64,000 nt of DNA. Source: Motiliproteus sp965230735 (GTDB lineage Bacteria > Pseudomonadota > Gammaproteobacteria > Pseudomonadales > Balneatricaceae). The notes beneath the pieces were generated by a model. That model was given only the letters and a program-made list of their open reading frames with translations, made no database searches and had not been told where the DNA came from. Position numbers and translations under genes: made by a program. Position 1 is the first letter of the stretch, and each line of letters starts with the position of its first letter. This document shows, piece by piece, positions 8,582 through 17,854 of the stretch. Location: the NCBI RefSeq assembly GCF_965230735.1, contig NZ_OZ246016.1, positions 124,001 through 188,000 of the forward strand. The letters are read 5' to 3'.

Positions 8582-9061
8582 TTAAAGCATGGAGATCTCG
8601 GACCACTCATCGTCGGTCATCATCTTGTCGAGCTCGACCAGGATCAGCAGTTGCTCATCTTTATGGCAGACACCCTGGATGAACTTGGCGCTCTCTTCGG
8701 TACCCACGTTGGGAGCTTTTTCAATCTCGGACTGGTTCAGGTAAACCACTTCGGATACGGCGTCCACCAGGATACCGATCACCTGCTTCTCGACTTCGAT
8801 AATGACGATTCGGGTATTGTCGGTTACATCCGTCGGCATCAAGCCAAAGCGCTGGCGGGTATCGATAACGGTAACGACATTACCCCGCAGGTTGATGATC
8901 CCCAACACGTAGGTCGGTGCGCCCGGAACCGGGGCGATTTCACTATAGCGAAGGACTTCCTGAACCTGCATTACGTTGATGCCGTAGGTTTCCTCTTCCA
9001 AGCGGAAGGTAACGTACTGCAGTACCGGATCTTCGCTACCGCTGGCGGCATTAATGTTCAT
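8582..9061 (-). CDS. cheW: chemotaxis coupling protein CheW
   Basis: Cytoplasmic adaptor that links chemoreceptors to CheA. 159 residues, a single CheW (SH3-like double barrel) domain. Conserved pieces are VTFRLEEETYGINVMQVQEVLRY near the start, PGAPTYVLGIINLRGNVVTVIDTR in the middle and GILVDAVSEVVYL later. Length is standard. It lies 30 nt after the parP-type gene in the chemotaxis operon. Confidence 0.96.
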   Translation of the reverse strand: MNINAASGSEDPVLQYVTFRLEEETYGINVMQVQEVLRYSEIAPVPGAPTYVLGIINLRGNVVTVIDTRQRFGLMPTDVTDNTRIVIIEVEKQVIGILVDAVSEVVYLNQSEIEKAPNVGTEESAKFIQGVCHKDEQLLILVELDKMMTDDEWSEISML

Positions 9062-9091
9062 GCTGATTTCCTCTTCTCCGGACGAACCGGC

Positions 9092-9901
9092 TTATTGATC
9101 TGAATGGGTCTGTTGCTGCTCGGTCTGGCTCTGTTGGAGCAAGTTTAGCAGCGCGGAGACATCCATGATGGCGCACATATGATCGATCACGGTCCCGGCA
9201 AGCCAAGGGCGGCGGCCCCGATCGCTACGCCAGCTGACCTGATCCGGCTCCAGCGTGACGGCATCGGCCACCTCGTGACAGGCCATGCCCCAGTCGCTGC
9301 CTTCCATCAGGATCACGTACTTGAATTCACCGGCATCCTCCGGATAACGCTCCGGCATGACCCAGCGTGCGGTATCTATCGCTTTGACTGTACCTTCGGT
9401 TTTTGACGGCAGCAAGCCTAAGAACCAATCAGGCTGGCCGAACAGAGGGCGTAGCTCATCTTCAATCACCAGCACCCCGCCCAGCTCCACCAACGGCACC
9501 GCCAACGTCAGCCCGGCCACGTTGAACAGCAGGCAGTCGAAGCGCTGCTGGGCCCAGGGCGGACGCCCTTCGATCCAGGGATCGTCGCTTGGTTCTTCGA
9601 CATCGGCGGGCATCGCCTCATCAACGGTCTGCTCGACCTCAACCGCTTGCTCCACCTCGACGACGACTTCGACCGGCTCGGGCTCAACCACCGGAACAAC
9701 CGTTACCGGCTCGGGAACCGTCAGAACCTCAAGCTGCTGGTCTTCGACGATCGCCTGGCTGGTGGCGTCCTGCAGCAACGCATCCAGGTATTCCTGAACC
9801 GCCACCTGCGGGCCCCGAGTCTGAGTCTGGGTTTGCCGAGGCGTCTGCAGATCCGTTTCGATGGCCAGCTCTGCGCTGGTTGGCTGTCTGGGCTTCATCA
9901 T
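9092..9901 (-). CDS. parP: ParP-type CheW-domain polar localisation protein
   Basis: 269 residues: a variable N-terminus rich in Val, Glu and Pro (about 45-100), then a divergent CheW domain (about 115-260) starting FDCLLFNVAGLTLAVPLVELGGV. In Vibrio, ParP links the ParA-like ParC to CheA and the receptors at the cell pole. The order parC-parP-cheW is the same here and the start overlaps parC by four bases. The assignment rests on architecture and context; the name CheW-like protein is the safe minimum. Confidence 0.82.
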   Translation of the reverse strand: MMKPRQPTSAELAIETDLQTPRQTQTQTRGPQVAVQEYLDALLQDATSQAIVEDQQLEVLTVPEPVTVVPVVEPEPVEVVVEVEQAVEVEQTVDEAMPADVEEPSDDPWIEGRPPWAQQRFDCLLFNVAGLTLAVPLVELGGVLVIEDELRPLFGQPDWFLGLLPSKTEGTVKAIDTARWVMPERYPEDAGEFKYVILMEGSDWGMACHEVADAVTLEPDQVSWRSDRGRRPWLAGTVIDHMCAIMDVSALLNLLQQSQTEQQQTHSDQ

Positions 9902-10695
9902 CGCGGCTGAATTCCTGGATCGGATTGCTTCTCAAGGGTCTGCAGCCAACGCAGCAGCATCCCATAGGCACGCACGCCGTGGGTGCTGGAGTCCAGCGCT
10001 GAGGGGACCACACCGGCGGTGCTGGCATTACGGAACTTGGTATCCACCGGGATCACCGAATGGGCAATCTCATCCGGGTAGTTGCGCTTGATGCTGCGCA
10101 AACTCTGCATCGAAGCCTGAGTTCGGCGATCAAAGAAGGTCGGCAGAATGTGGTACCGCAGCTTCTGACTACGTGCCCGGTTGATCATGGTCAGGGTACG
10201 AACCATCCGCTCTAGGCCCTTGATCGCCAGGAATTCGGTCTGGACCGGCACGATCAGGCGCTCGCAGGCTGCCAGCGCATTGACCATCAACACCCCCAGT
10301 ACCGGGGGACTGTCGATCAGCACATAATCAAATCGATCCCACAGCTGCGCCAGCGCCTTGGCGATCATCAACCCCATTCCCTCGGCGCCGACGGACTTGC
10401 GTTCCAGCGTCGCCATCGCCGTCGAGGCCGGGATCAGGCTGATGCGATCATGGCTGCTGCTTTTCAGCAGCGGCAACACCTGTTCGATGCTGCGGGTTTC
10501 CTGCTCAAACAGGTCGTAGGCGCTATGCTCCAACGAATCCGGGTCATAACCGAAATAACTGGTCAACGAGCCATGGGGGTCCAGATCCAGCAGCAGGACA
10601 TCATGCCCCTGATCCGCCAGCAAGCCGGCCAAGGTCACCACGGTGGTGGTCTTGCCTACTCCACCTTTCTGATTGGCTACTGCCCAGATATGCAC
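9898..10695 (-). CDS. parC: ParC, ParA-family ATPase for polar chemotaxis arrays
   Basis: 265-residue MinD/ParA-type ATPase with the deviant Walker A KGGVGKTT (about 10-17), the LLLDLDPHGSLT segment (about 35-46) and YVLIDSPP (about 115-122). In Vibrio and Pseudomonas the ParA-like protein in the chemotaxis operon places arrays at the pole and helps their inheritance. Context (motD upstream, parP downstream with ATGA overlap) supports this role rather than plasmid or chromosome partition; no ParB gene is beside it. Confidence 0.88.
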   Translation of the reverse strand: MHIWAVANQKGGVGKTTTVVTLAGLLADQGHDVLLLDLDPHGSLTSYFGYDPDSLEHSAYDLFEQETRSIEQVLPLLKSSSHDRISLIPASTAMATLERKSVGAEGMGLMIAKALAQLWDRFDYVLIDSPPVLGVLMVNALAACERLIVPVQTEFLAIKGLERMVRTLTMINRARSQKLRYHILPTFFDRRTQASMQSLRSIKRNYPDEIAHSVIPVDTKFRNASTAGVVPSALDSSTHGVRAYGMLLRWLQTLEKQSDPGIQPR

Positions 10696-10732
10696 GCGAT
10701 TACTCCTAATCTACCGTCGCTGATCTCTGCTG

Positions 10733-11677
10733 CTACTGCTGAGGCTGTTCGGGCGCTTCACCCTGGGTGAACAGCACCCCTCCCTCATCGGTTTGTACCC
10801 GCTGAATCGTCGTTTCAGGGGAGCTTTGCACACTCGGCGCTCGAGGCTGCTGCAGGATAGTATCGACCGCATCCTCGCTGATATATCCACTGCCGTAGCT
10901 CGAAAGTGCGCGCTGAACCCGCTCATCCCGGGAAACGATGATCACCACCCGGCGATTCTTGCGTCGTCCATTCACGGTCAGATTACTGACCTTGGGCTGA
11001 TACTGACCGTAACCCACCGCCGCCATCCGCTCCGGCGCGACACCGAAATGGGCCAGCATCCTCACCACCCCGGCTGCGCGAGCAGCCGACAGCTCCCAGT
11101 TCGACGGAAACTGATCGCTGTTGATCGGCTGGTTATCGGTGTACCCCTCAACGTGCAACGGATTGTTGTACGGTGCCAACAAGGCCGCCAGCGCTTCCAG
11201 TATCTCATCGGCACTGAGTGCCGGGGTCGCACTACCACTGGCAAACAGCACCCCGGAACCAATTTCGATCTCGACCCAGAGTTTGTTGGCGGAGATCGAT
11301 ATCTCACCGTCGTTGATCAGCTCCTGAAACTTGGCCGTCGCCGCCGACTGGATCTGCTGCAGCTGCTCCGTGTCCGGATTGGTTCCCCCCTCAATACCGC
11401 CGGCCTGTTGCGCCGAGGTCTGATCCATCAAACCGATGTCCCGGCTACTGTCACGCAGCTGCAGGTCCCCAACCTGGACCGGATCAAAGGACAGGTCGGG
11501 ACCGCGGAAGATACCCGCCAGAGATTCCGATAGCACCCGATATTTCCCTTCGTTGACCGATGAGATCGAGTACATCACCACGAAAAAAGCCAGCAGCAGG
11601 GTAATAAAGTCCGCATAGGAGACCACCCAGCGCTCGGTGTTCCCGGCAATCTCCTGATGCTTGTGTCGTCTGGCCAT
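10733..11677 (-). CDS. motD: flagellar motor stator protein MotD (MotB family)
   Basis: Peptidoglycan-anchored stator subunit. 314 residues: one membrane helix (about 20-40) with the proton/ion-binding aspartate in SYADFITLLLAFF (D23), the plug/linker region, and an OmpA-like peptidoglycan-binding domain (about 140-255) with VEGYTDNQPI, NWELSAARA and NRRVVI. The tail after about 260 is variable and Gln/Pro-rich. Pairs with MotC. The sequence does not settle H+ versus Na+ use. Confidence 0.94.
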   Translation of the reverse strand: MARRHKHQEIAGNTERWVVSYADFITLLLAFFVVMYSISSVNEGKYRVLSESLAGIFRGPDLSFDPVQVGDLQLRDSSRDIGLMDQTSAQQAGGIEGGTNPDTEQLQQIQSAATAKFQELINDGEISISANKLWVEIEIGSGVLFASGSATPALSADEILEALAALLAPYNNPLHVEGYTDNQPINSDQFPSNWELSAARAAGVVRMLAHFGVAPERMAAVGYGQYQPKVSNLTVNGRRKNRRVVIIVSRDERVQRALSSYGSGYISEDAVDTILQQPRAPSVQSSPETTIQRVQTDEGGVLFTQGEAPEQPQQ

Positions 11678-11687
11678 GGGCGTCGCC

Positions 11688-12428
11688 TCAGCGCAGGTAG
11701 CTTTCCAGCCGCATTCGAATCGCCAACGGATTATGTCCCTGGGCGATCGACAGGAAACCTTCGAGCATCATCTCGTGATATTGATAGCGCTGCTGCACCA
11801 GCGACTTCAACTTTCCTGCGATCGGCAGCAATACCAGGTTAGCAATACCAACGCCGTAGACGGTGGCCACAAATGCCGTAGCGATACCGCTGCCCAGGGT
11901 TTCCGGGGAGTCCAAATTGGTCATCACATGGATCAATCCCATCACCGCACCGATGATGCCGATCGTGGGTGCATAGCCGCCCATGCTTTCATAAACCTTG
12001 GCCGCCTGAAGGTCTCGAAGCTCACGGACGTTGAGCTCCAGCTCCATCAGTTCACGGATCGACTCGTGCTCGTTACCATCGGCAATCAGTTGCAGCCCTT
12101 TGCGCAGGAAATCATCCTCCTCCAGGTCCGATTGTTTCTCCAGCCCGATCAGGCCGAAGCGGCGGGCATGCATGCTCCAGCCGACAATCTTTTCTACCCC
12201 CTGGGGAAAATCCAGTTTCGGCGGGGACAGCACCCAGCTGAACATCCCTAAAGCCCGCCGGGTTTCAGGAAAGGAGAACTGCAGCATCCCGGCCCCCAGG
12301 GTGCCACCGAAGACGATAATGGCCGCAGCGCCATTGATCAGCGTATCGACGCTGCCACCTTCGGCCATCTGGCCGCCGAAGATGGCGATCAGTACCAGCA
12401 GGATCCCTAGCAGGCTAAGCCGGTCCAT
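11688..12428 (-). CDS. motC: flagellar motor stator protein MotC (MotA family)
   Basis: Ion-channel stator subunit that pushes on FliG. 246 residues with four membrane segments (about 2-20, 28-48, 150-170, 180-200) and a cytoplasmic domain between the second and third, with charged residues (RRFGLIGLEKQ, FLRKGLQLIADG) that in MotA contact FliG. The start overlaps the cheB stop by one base (TGATG). Position between cheB and motD is as in Pseudomonas. Confidence 0.94.
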   Translation of the reverse strand: MDRLSLLGILLVLIAIFGGQMAEGGSVDTLINGAAAIIVFGGTLGAGMLQFSFPETRRALGMFSWVLSPPKLDFPQGVEKIVGWSMHARRFGLIGLEKQSDLEEDDFLRKGLQLIADGNEHESIRELMELELNVRELRDLQAAKVYESMGGYAPTIGIIGAVMGLIHVMTNLDSPETLGSGIATAFVATVYGVGIANLVLLPIAGKLKSLVQQRYQYHEMMLEGFLSIAQGHNPLAIRMRLESYLR

Positions 12429-13579
12429 CAGTAACCCAAGGCCGATTTTATGTGGTTGCTGACGTCATCCAGATCGACGATATGATCGGCCAGGTTGGCC
12501 TGGGCGATCGCCTGGGGCATGCCGTAGATCACACAGCTCTGCTCATTCTGGGCCCAGATGGTTGAGCCACTCTTCTTCAGCATCCGCGCGCCATCGCGCC
12601 CATCTGCGCCCATTCCGGTCAGCACGATGCCCAGCACGTTTGCACCATATGCCTTAGCCGCCGAGCCGAAGGTCACATCCACACTGGGTTTGTAATTCAA
12701 GCGCTCATCGCCAGCCATGATCCGCACCCGCCCCTGGCGTGGGTCGACCATCATCTGTTCGCCACCGGGGGCCAGCAGCGCCAGGCCCGGCTTGAGCTGA
12801 TCACCATCGACCGCCTCGCGTACCTGGATCTGGCACTGCTGATTGAGCCGTTCGGCGAAAGCGCCGGTAAAGGTTTTCGGCATATGCTGGACGATCAGGA
12901 TCGGCAACGGGAAGCTGGCCGGCAGTCGGGTCAGGATCTTCTGGATCGCCACCGGACCACCGGTCGAGGTGCCGAAAATGACCAACTTGGTTTTACCTTT
13001 CAGACTACCGGAGCGCGGTGCCGGCGAATCGGCCGCCGCCGGTGATGTCGGTGCTCTGGCAGCTTCGCGGGAGATAGGCTGACGCAGCGAGGTCGGACGG
13101 GGACGGGCGACAGGCGAATCGGCGCTGGGCGCCGGTCGTGAAGCCGCGGCAGCGGAGCCAAGACTTCGCCCTGCACCAACCCGGCTCTTGGATACCGTCA
13201 ACACCCGCTCTATCAGCACCTGCTCGAGGCTTCCACGCCCCTTACCCATCCGCTCATAGCTCTTGGGCAGGTAGTCCACAGCGCCGGCTTCCAGGGCTTC
13301 CAGCGTAATGCGCGCACCTTCGTACGTCAGCGATGAGAACATCAACACCGGTGTGGGGCAGCTGCGCATGATCTCAGTCAGCGCGGCGATGCCGTTGAGA
13401 ACCGGCATCTCGTAATCCATGGTGATGACATCAGGCTTAAGCTGCTTGGCCTTTTCAATCGCCACCTGGCCGTTTTCAGCAGTGCCGATCACCTTTACCC
13501 GGGGGTCTGAATTCAAGATGGTTGTGACCCGCTGACGGAAAAACGCCGAGTCATCAACAACAAGAACATTTACGGGCAT
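12428..13579 (-). CDS. cheB: chemotaxis protein-glutamate methylesterase CheB
   Basis: Removes methyl groups from receptors (and can deamidate glutamine) for adaptation. 383 residues. N-terminal receiver (1-125) with VVDDSAFFR and phospho-acceptor D55 in TMDYEMP; an Ala/Pro/Arg-rich linker (about 135-195); then the esterase domain with the catalytic triad pieces GTSTGGP (Ser), VQHMP (His) and TGMGADGRDG (Asp). Lies 49 nt after cheA. Confidence 0.97.
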   Translation of the reverse strand: MPVNVLVVDDSAFFRQRVTTILNSDPRVKVIGTAENGQVAIEKAKQLKPDVITMDYEMPVLNGIAALTEIMRSCPTPVLMFSSLTYEGARITLEALEAGAVDYLPKSYERMGKGRGSLEQVLIERVLTVSKSRVGAGRSLGSAAAASRPAPSADSPVARPRPTSLRQPISREAARAPTSPAAADSPAPRSGSLKGKTKLVIFGTSTGGPVAIQKILTRLPASFPLPILIVQHMPKTFTGAFAERLNQQCQIQVREAVDGDQLKPGLALLAPGGEQMMVDPRQGRVRIMAGDERLNYKPSVDVTFGSAAKAYGANVLGIVLTGMGADGRDGARMLKKSGSTIWAQNEQSCVIYGMPQAIAQANLADHIVDLDDVSNHIKSALGY

Positions 13580-13629
13580 TCAGTTCTCCTAAAGCATCGA
13601 GGCCCTGGGGCCGGTCCACCACCCTGTGG

Positions 13630-15768
13630 TCAAGATGCGTAATGTTTCAACATGCTCGGGATATCGAGAATCAGCGCGATCCGGCCATCGCCGGTAATGG
13701 TTGCCCCGGCCATTCCCGGGGTCCCGAGCAACATTTTGCCCAACGGTTTGATCACCACCTCTTCCTGCCCCACCAACTGATCGACAATAAAGCCGACCCG
13801 CTGGGTTCCCACGGTGACGATAACCACATGACCGGTCTGCGGTAGGGGCTCACCGGCACAGTGCTCTACCAGCCAGCGCTTGAGGTGGAACAGCGGCAAC
13901 GCTTTCTCGCGCACCACCACGACCTCCTGGCCGTCGACCACATTGGTCTGGGTCAGATCCAGGTGGAAGATCTCGTTCACGTTCACCAGCGGCAATGCAA
14001 AGGCCTGATCGCCCAGCATCACCATCAGGGTCGGCATAATCGCCAGAGTCAACGGCACCTTGATTTCGATCCGGGAGCCTTCGCCCTGGACCGAATCGAT
14101 GTTGAGGGTACCGTTCAGCTGGGTGATCTTGGTCTTGACCACATCCATACCGACACCACGACCGGAGACATCGGAGATCTCCTTCTTGGTCGAGAATCCG
14201 GCGGCAAAGATCAGGTTAAAGGCTTCGTTATCGGTTAACCGGTCGGCGGCATCCTGATCCATCATCCCCTTGCTGACTGCTAATCCTCGCAGCTTGTCGG
14301 GGTCCATACCGGCACCATCATCCTGGATCGCCAGCAGAATATGGTCGCCTTCCTGCTCGGCCGACAGGACCACATTACCCAATCGTGGTTTGCCGGCGGC
14401 CTCACGTACCTCAGGCCCCTCAATGCCGTGATCTACCGCATTACGGACCAGGTGAACCAACGGATCGGCCAGGGCTTCAACCAGGTTTTTATCCAGATCG
14501 GTATCTTCACCACGCAGCTCGAGGTTGACCTCTTTTTTCAGTGTCCGCGCCAGATCACGTACCACCCGCGGGAAACGACCAAAGACCTTCTTGATCGGCT
14601 GCATGCGGGTCTTCATCACCGACATCTGCAGATCGGCGGTGACCATATCCAGGCTGGATACCGCTTTGCCGACCTCTTCGTCAGCCACGGTTCCTCCCAG
14701 ACGCACCAGACGGTTACGCACTAACACCAGCTCACCGACCATGTTCATGATCTCATCCAGGCGCTGGGTATCGACCCGTACCGTGGTCTCCGCGGCTGCA
14801 GGCTTTTCAGCCTTCTTGGCGGCGGCCCTGGGTTTAGCCGGGGCTTTCGGTTTCTCAGCCGGTGCCGGTTTGGGGGCGGCGACAGGCTTGGGTTCTTCGA
14901 CAGCCGGGCTGGGCGCACTATCGGCGGCCGGCGTGGCGACTGGAGTTTCGGCACCGGGAGCGGCAAAGGCTCCTTTACCCTGGGCCTGAAGCTCGTCCAG
15001 GAGTGCCTCAAATTCATCGTCGGTGATCAGCTCATCACCACCGGCAGCGGCGGGTGTTTCGGGGGCTGGAGGAGTCTCGGGCTGGGACGGAGCATCGACA
15101 ACGCCACCATGCTTGCCTTTGCCGTGCAACTCATCGAGCAACGCTTCGAACTCGTCGTCGGTAATCTCATCATCAGCGCCCGCTGCCGCGACCTGCGCAG
15201 CACCGGCTTGTGAAGCATTGGCTTCGGCCGCCGACTCGTCGGCCGCTCCGCCGAGCGCATCCAGCAGCTGATCGAACTCGGCATCGGCGGTATCAGCACC
15301 TTGCGGGGCCGGCGCCGCAACTGCTTCGACTGCCGCTGGCTCGGCGACTGGCTCCGAGACCGGCTCATCGGCCGGCACTTCACCACGGACATAAGCATCA
15401 AGCGCGGCGATCAGCTGGGGATCGGCCTCTTCGGGGGTTTCCCCGGAGCGCACACTATCGAACTGTTCATTGACGGTATCCAGCGCCTGCAGCACCACAT
15501 CCATCAACGCGGTGCTGACCTGTAACTCGTTATTACGCAGCTTGTCGAAGACGTTTTCGGCCGAGTGGCAGCACTCGACCAGCGGTGTCAGCTGCAGGAA
15601 GCCGGCACCGCCCTTAACGGTATGAAAGCCTCGGAAAATGGCATTGAGAAGTTCGGTATCATCGGGGCTATGCTCGAGATCGACCAACTGCTCCGATAAC
15701 TGCTCAAGAATTTCTCCCGCCTCGACGAGAAAGTCTTGCAAGATCTCTTCATCTACTTCCAGGCTCAT
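13630..15768 (-). CDS. cheA: chemotaxis histidine kinase CheA (no P2 domain)
   Basis: Array kinase that phosphorylates CheY and CheB. 712 residues. P1/Hpt domain with phospho-histidine H49 in FRGFHTVKGGAGF; then a 200-residue Ala/Pro/Glu linker; P3 dimerisation from about 335 (RLDEIMNMVGELVLVRNRL); P4 ATPase with HLVRNAVDHGIE, DDGAGMD and GRGVGMD; and the CheW-like P5 at the C-terminus. No P2 CheY-binding domain is recognisable. The linker instead carries three short motifs, at residues 161-174, 199-219 and 245-266, of the form DDEFEALLDELxxxGKG. They resemble the CheY-binding peptides of FliM and CheZ and may also be the ParP-contacting (LID-type) part of CheA. Confidence 0.97.
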   Translation of the reverse strand: MSLEVDEEILQDFLVEAGEILEQLSEQLVDLEHSPDDTELLNAIFRGFHTVKGGAGFLQLTPLVECCHSAENVFDKLRNNELQVSTALMDVVLQALDTVNEQFDSVRSGETPEEADPQLIAALDAYVRGEVPADEPVSEPVAEPAAVEAVAAPAPQGADTADAEFDQLLDALGGAADESAAEANASQAGAAQVAAAGADDEITDDEFEALLDELHGKGKHGGVVDAPSQPETPPAPETPAAAGGDELITDDEFEALLDELQAQGKGAFAAPGAETPVATPAADSAPSPAVEEPKPVAAPKPAPAEKPKAPAKPRAAAKKAEKPAAAETTVRVDTQRLDEIMNMVGELVLVRNRLVRLGGTVADEEVGKAVSSLDMVTADLQMSVMKTRMQPIKKVFGRFPRVVRDLARTLKKEVNLELRGEDTDLDKNLVEALADPLVHLVRNAVDHGIEGPEVREAAGKPRLGNVVLSAEQEGDHILLAIQDDGAGMDPDKLRGLAVSKGMMDQDAADRLTDNEAFNLIFAAGFSTKKEISDVSGRGVGMDVVKTKITQLNGTLNIDSVQGEGSRIEIKVPLTLAIMPTLMVMLGDQAFALPLVNVNEIFHLDLTQTNVVDGQEVVVVREKALPLFHLKRWLVEHCAGEPLPQTGHVVIVTVGTQRVGFIVDQLVGQEEVVIKPLGKMLLGTPGMAGATITGDGRIALILDIPSMLKHYAS

Positions 15769-15780
15769 ATACTCAGCTCC

Positions 15781-16617
15781 TTAGAATCCGAGGCTCGACA
15801 ACAGGTCGTCCACATCGTCCTGCCCGGACACGACGTCCACGGCCTCTTCATCCAACACCAGGGGACCATGCCCTTTGACATTGGCCTCTTTTTCCTTCGC
15901 CACTGCCGTTTCGGCCGTGGTCGACGTATTTTCAGATTCCTGCTCGCGGTTGACACCGGTAATGATGTCTACCTTTCCGGCCACCATAACCAGTTGAATC
16001 AGGCTCTTCTCGACATCGTTGACCAAGCCGTTGACCCGTTTGATCAACTGACCGGTAATATCCTGAAAGCCCTGCGCCAGCAGAATCTCGGTATAGTTAC
16101 TCTGGAGTTGCGCCACCCCTTTCTCGATCTCTTGCAGGAAGGTCTCGGTGGTACGCCCCAAATCCTTAAGCTCGGACATGGTGCTCTGCTGATCCGCCAT
16201 GTTCTGCCAGTCTTTGCGCAGCAGCTTCGCCTGCTCGCCGAGCTCTTCGGCGATCGGCATGCTGGCATCCACCATATCCATGGTCTTATTGGCAGCGCTT
16301 TCGGTCAGCTCCAGCACATGGTTGAGTCGCTCGTGGGCATTGGACACTTCGCTGTGGGTATCGCCGTCGTGGGCCACCTGCAGCGCTGCACTCTTTTCCA
16401 CATCGATATTGAACTGCTTGATCGCTTCATGCAGTCCTCGGGTCAGTCGTCCGACCTCCTGGTACAGCATGTTATTGCGTGCTTCGCTGAGTGAGGCGAG
16501 CAACTGCATCGCGCCTGCGAAGTCGCCCTTATCGAGCATCTTCATCAGCTCAGCCGCCTGCACCTGCATCGTCTGTTCGAAGCCCTGCAGATCGACTACT
16601 TCATCTAAGCCGGTCAT
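15781..16617 (-). CDS. cheZ: CheY-P phosphatase CheZ
   Basis: Speeds dephosphorylation of CheY. About 278 residues, mostly helical. The catalytic segment is AQGFQDITGQLIKRV, with the Asp and Gln that match D143 and Q147 of E. coli CheZ. The last residues (GQDDVDDLLSSLGF) form the conserved CheY-binding tail. ATG at 16617 has AAGGGG eight bases upstream and is preferred; a GTG at 16626 would sit directly on that ribosome site. Longer than E. coli CheZ (214). Confidence 0.95.
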   Translation of the reverse strand: MTGLDEVVDLQGFEQTMQVQAAELMKMLDKGDFAGAMQLLASLSEARNNMLYQEVGRLTRGLHEAIKQFNIDVEKSAALQVAHDGDTHSEVSNAHERLNHVLELTESAANKTMDMVDASMPIAEELGEQAKLLRKDWQNMADQQSTMSELKDLGRTTETFLQEIEKGVAQLQSNYTEILLAQGFQDITGQLIKRVNGLVNDVEKSLIQLVMVAGKVDIITGVNREQESENTSTTAETAVAKEKEANVKGHGPLVLDEEAVDVVSGQDDVDDLLSSLGF

Positions 16618-16629
16618 CGGCAGCACCCC

Positions 16630-17010
16630 TTAAATACGTTCGAAGATCTTCTCGATCTTTTCTTTAAGGACTGCTGCGGTAAACGGTTTCACCACATAGC
16701 CATTCACACCGGCCTGAGCCGCCAGGATGATCTGCTCACGCTTGGCTTCCGCAGTCACCATCAGTACCGGTAACTTCGCCAGATTGGGATCAGAGCGAAC
16801 ATTCTGCAGCAACTCCAAACCGGACATGCCCGGCATGTTCCAGTCGGTCACCAGAAAGTCGATGCCTCCGGCCTGCAGGATCGGCAGCGCCGTGCTGCCA
16901 TCATCCGCTTCCACGGTATTATTGAAACCGAGGTCCCGGAGCAGGTTCTTGATAATTCGTCTCATGGTTGAGAAATCATCAACAATGAGAATCTTCATGT
17001 TCTTATCCAA
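16630..17010 (-). CDS. cheY: chemotaxis response regulator CheY
   Basis: Phosphorylated by CheA; binds FliM/FliN to change motor rotation. 126 residues, receiver only, with VDDFSTMRR, phospho-acceptor D56 in VTDWNMPG, the MVTA threonine and the VVKPF lysine. Start choice: TTG at 17010 has GGAGG five bases upstream, whereas the in-frame ATG at 16998 is 17 nt from that site. The longer form (MDKNMKIL) also resembles Vibrio CheY3. First gene of the chemotaxis unit, 117 nt after fliA with a sigma28-like promoter between. Confidence 0.97.
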   Translation of the reverse strand: MDKNMKILIVDDFSTMRRIIKNLLRDLGFNNTVEADDGSTALPILQAGGIDFLVTDWNMPGMSGLELLQNVRSDPNLAKLPVLMVTAEAKREQIILAAQAGVNGYVVKPFTAAVLKEKIEKIFERI

Positions 17011-17067
17011 GGCGACCTCCGATCTACCTAACGATTCGATGATGCTGATACCGGTCCACTGTATTAG

Positions 17068-17094
17068 GTATCGAACAAAATCATAGAAACCTTA
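17068..17094 (-). promoter_or_regulatory. candidate sigma28 (FliA) promoter for cheY
   Basis: On the minus strand, TAAGGTTT (17087-17094), then 11 nt, then TTCGATAC (17068-17075). The consensus is TAAAGTTT-N11-GCCGATAA. Seven of eight match at -35 and five of eight at -10. It sits about 60 nt before cheY in the fliA-cheY gap. FliA control of chemotaxis genes is the rule in related bacteria. Confidence 0.55.
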
Positions 17095-17127
17095 AAAAAA
17101 GCAATATATTCAATGTCGGCGCCGGGC

Positions 17128-17838
17128 TCAACGCCAGGATTCCAGCCGTGCTCTCAAGCGCAATGCCGCCTGGGAATGTATCTGGCTGACCCGCGATTCG
17201 CTAACGCCCAGCACCTGACCTATCTCTTTGAGATTCAACTCTTCATCGTAATAGAGCGCAAAGACCAGCTGTTCACGCTCGGGCAAGCCCGCTATCGCCT
17301 CGGCCAAAGCCCGCTGAAACGCCTGATCTTCCTGTAGCTCATCGGGCGGCGCATCCTCGCTCGCCACCTCCTCTCCGGCAGAGGTGTCAGTACTTTCACG
17401 CATCTCGTCAAAGCTGAACAAGCGACTGCTGGAGCTGTCTTTCAACAGCGAATGATATTCTTCCAGGCTGACACCCATCTCTTCCGCCACTTCGGCATCA
17501 TGGGCATCCCGACCGGTGCGAGCCTCTATCGTCTGGATGCACTCGGCAACCCGGCGACTGTTACGGTGCACCGAACGCGGTGTCCAGTCTCCCTTGCGCA
17601 CCTCATCGATGATCGCACCACGAATTCGAATCCCGGCATAGGTCTCGAAACTGGCCCCCTTAGAGGGATCGTACTTACGCGCGGCCTCCAACAGACCGAT
17701 CATGCCGGACTGAATCAGATCATCAAGCACCACGCTTGATGGAAGGCGCGCCATCAGATGATGGGCAATCCGCTTGACCAGCGGGGCATGCCTTTCAACC
17801 AGATCGGCCTGGGCTTCGCCCCCACGAGAATCGTACAT
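17128..17838 (-). CDS. fliA: flagellar sigma factor FliA (sigma28)
   Basis: Sigma factor for late flagellar and chemotaxis genes. About 236 residues with sigma region 2 (HAPLVKRIAHHLMARLP, DDLIQSGMIGLLEAARKYDP, FETYAGIRIRGAIIDEVR), region 3, and region 4 near the end (LKEIGQVLGVSESRVSQIHSQA). The start at ATG 17838 is chosen because AGGGG lies just upstream and it begins 16 nt after the fleN stop; the open frame extends to 17892 but that would overlap fleN. Two matching promoters in the window are at 17068-17094 and 59369-59395. Confidence 0.97.
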   Translation of the reverse strand: MYDSRGGEAQADLVERHAPLVKRIAHHLMARLPSSVVLDDLIQSGMIGLLEAARKYDPSKGASFETYAGIRIRGAIIDEVRKGDWTPRSVHRNSRRVAECIQTIEARTGRDAHDAEVAEEMGVSLEEYHSLLKDSSSSRLFSFDEMRESTDTSAGEEVASEDAPPDELQEDQAFQRALAEAIAGLPEREQLVFALYYDEELNLKEIGQVLGVSESRVSQIHSQAALRLRARLESWR

Positions 17839-17854
17839 GCATCCCCTAAGGTCA

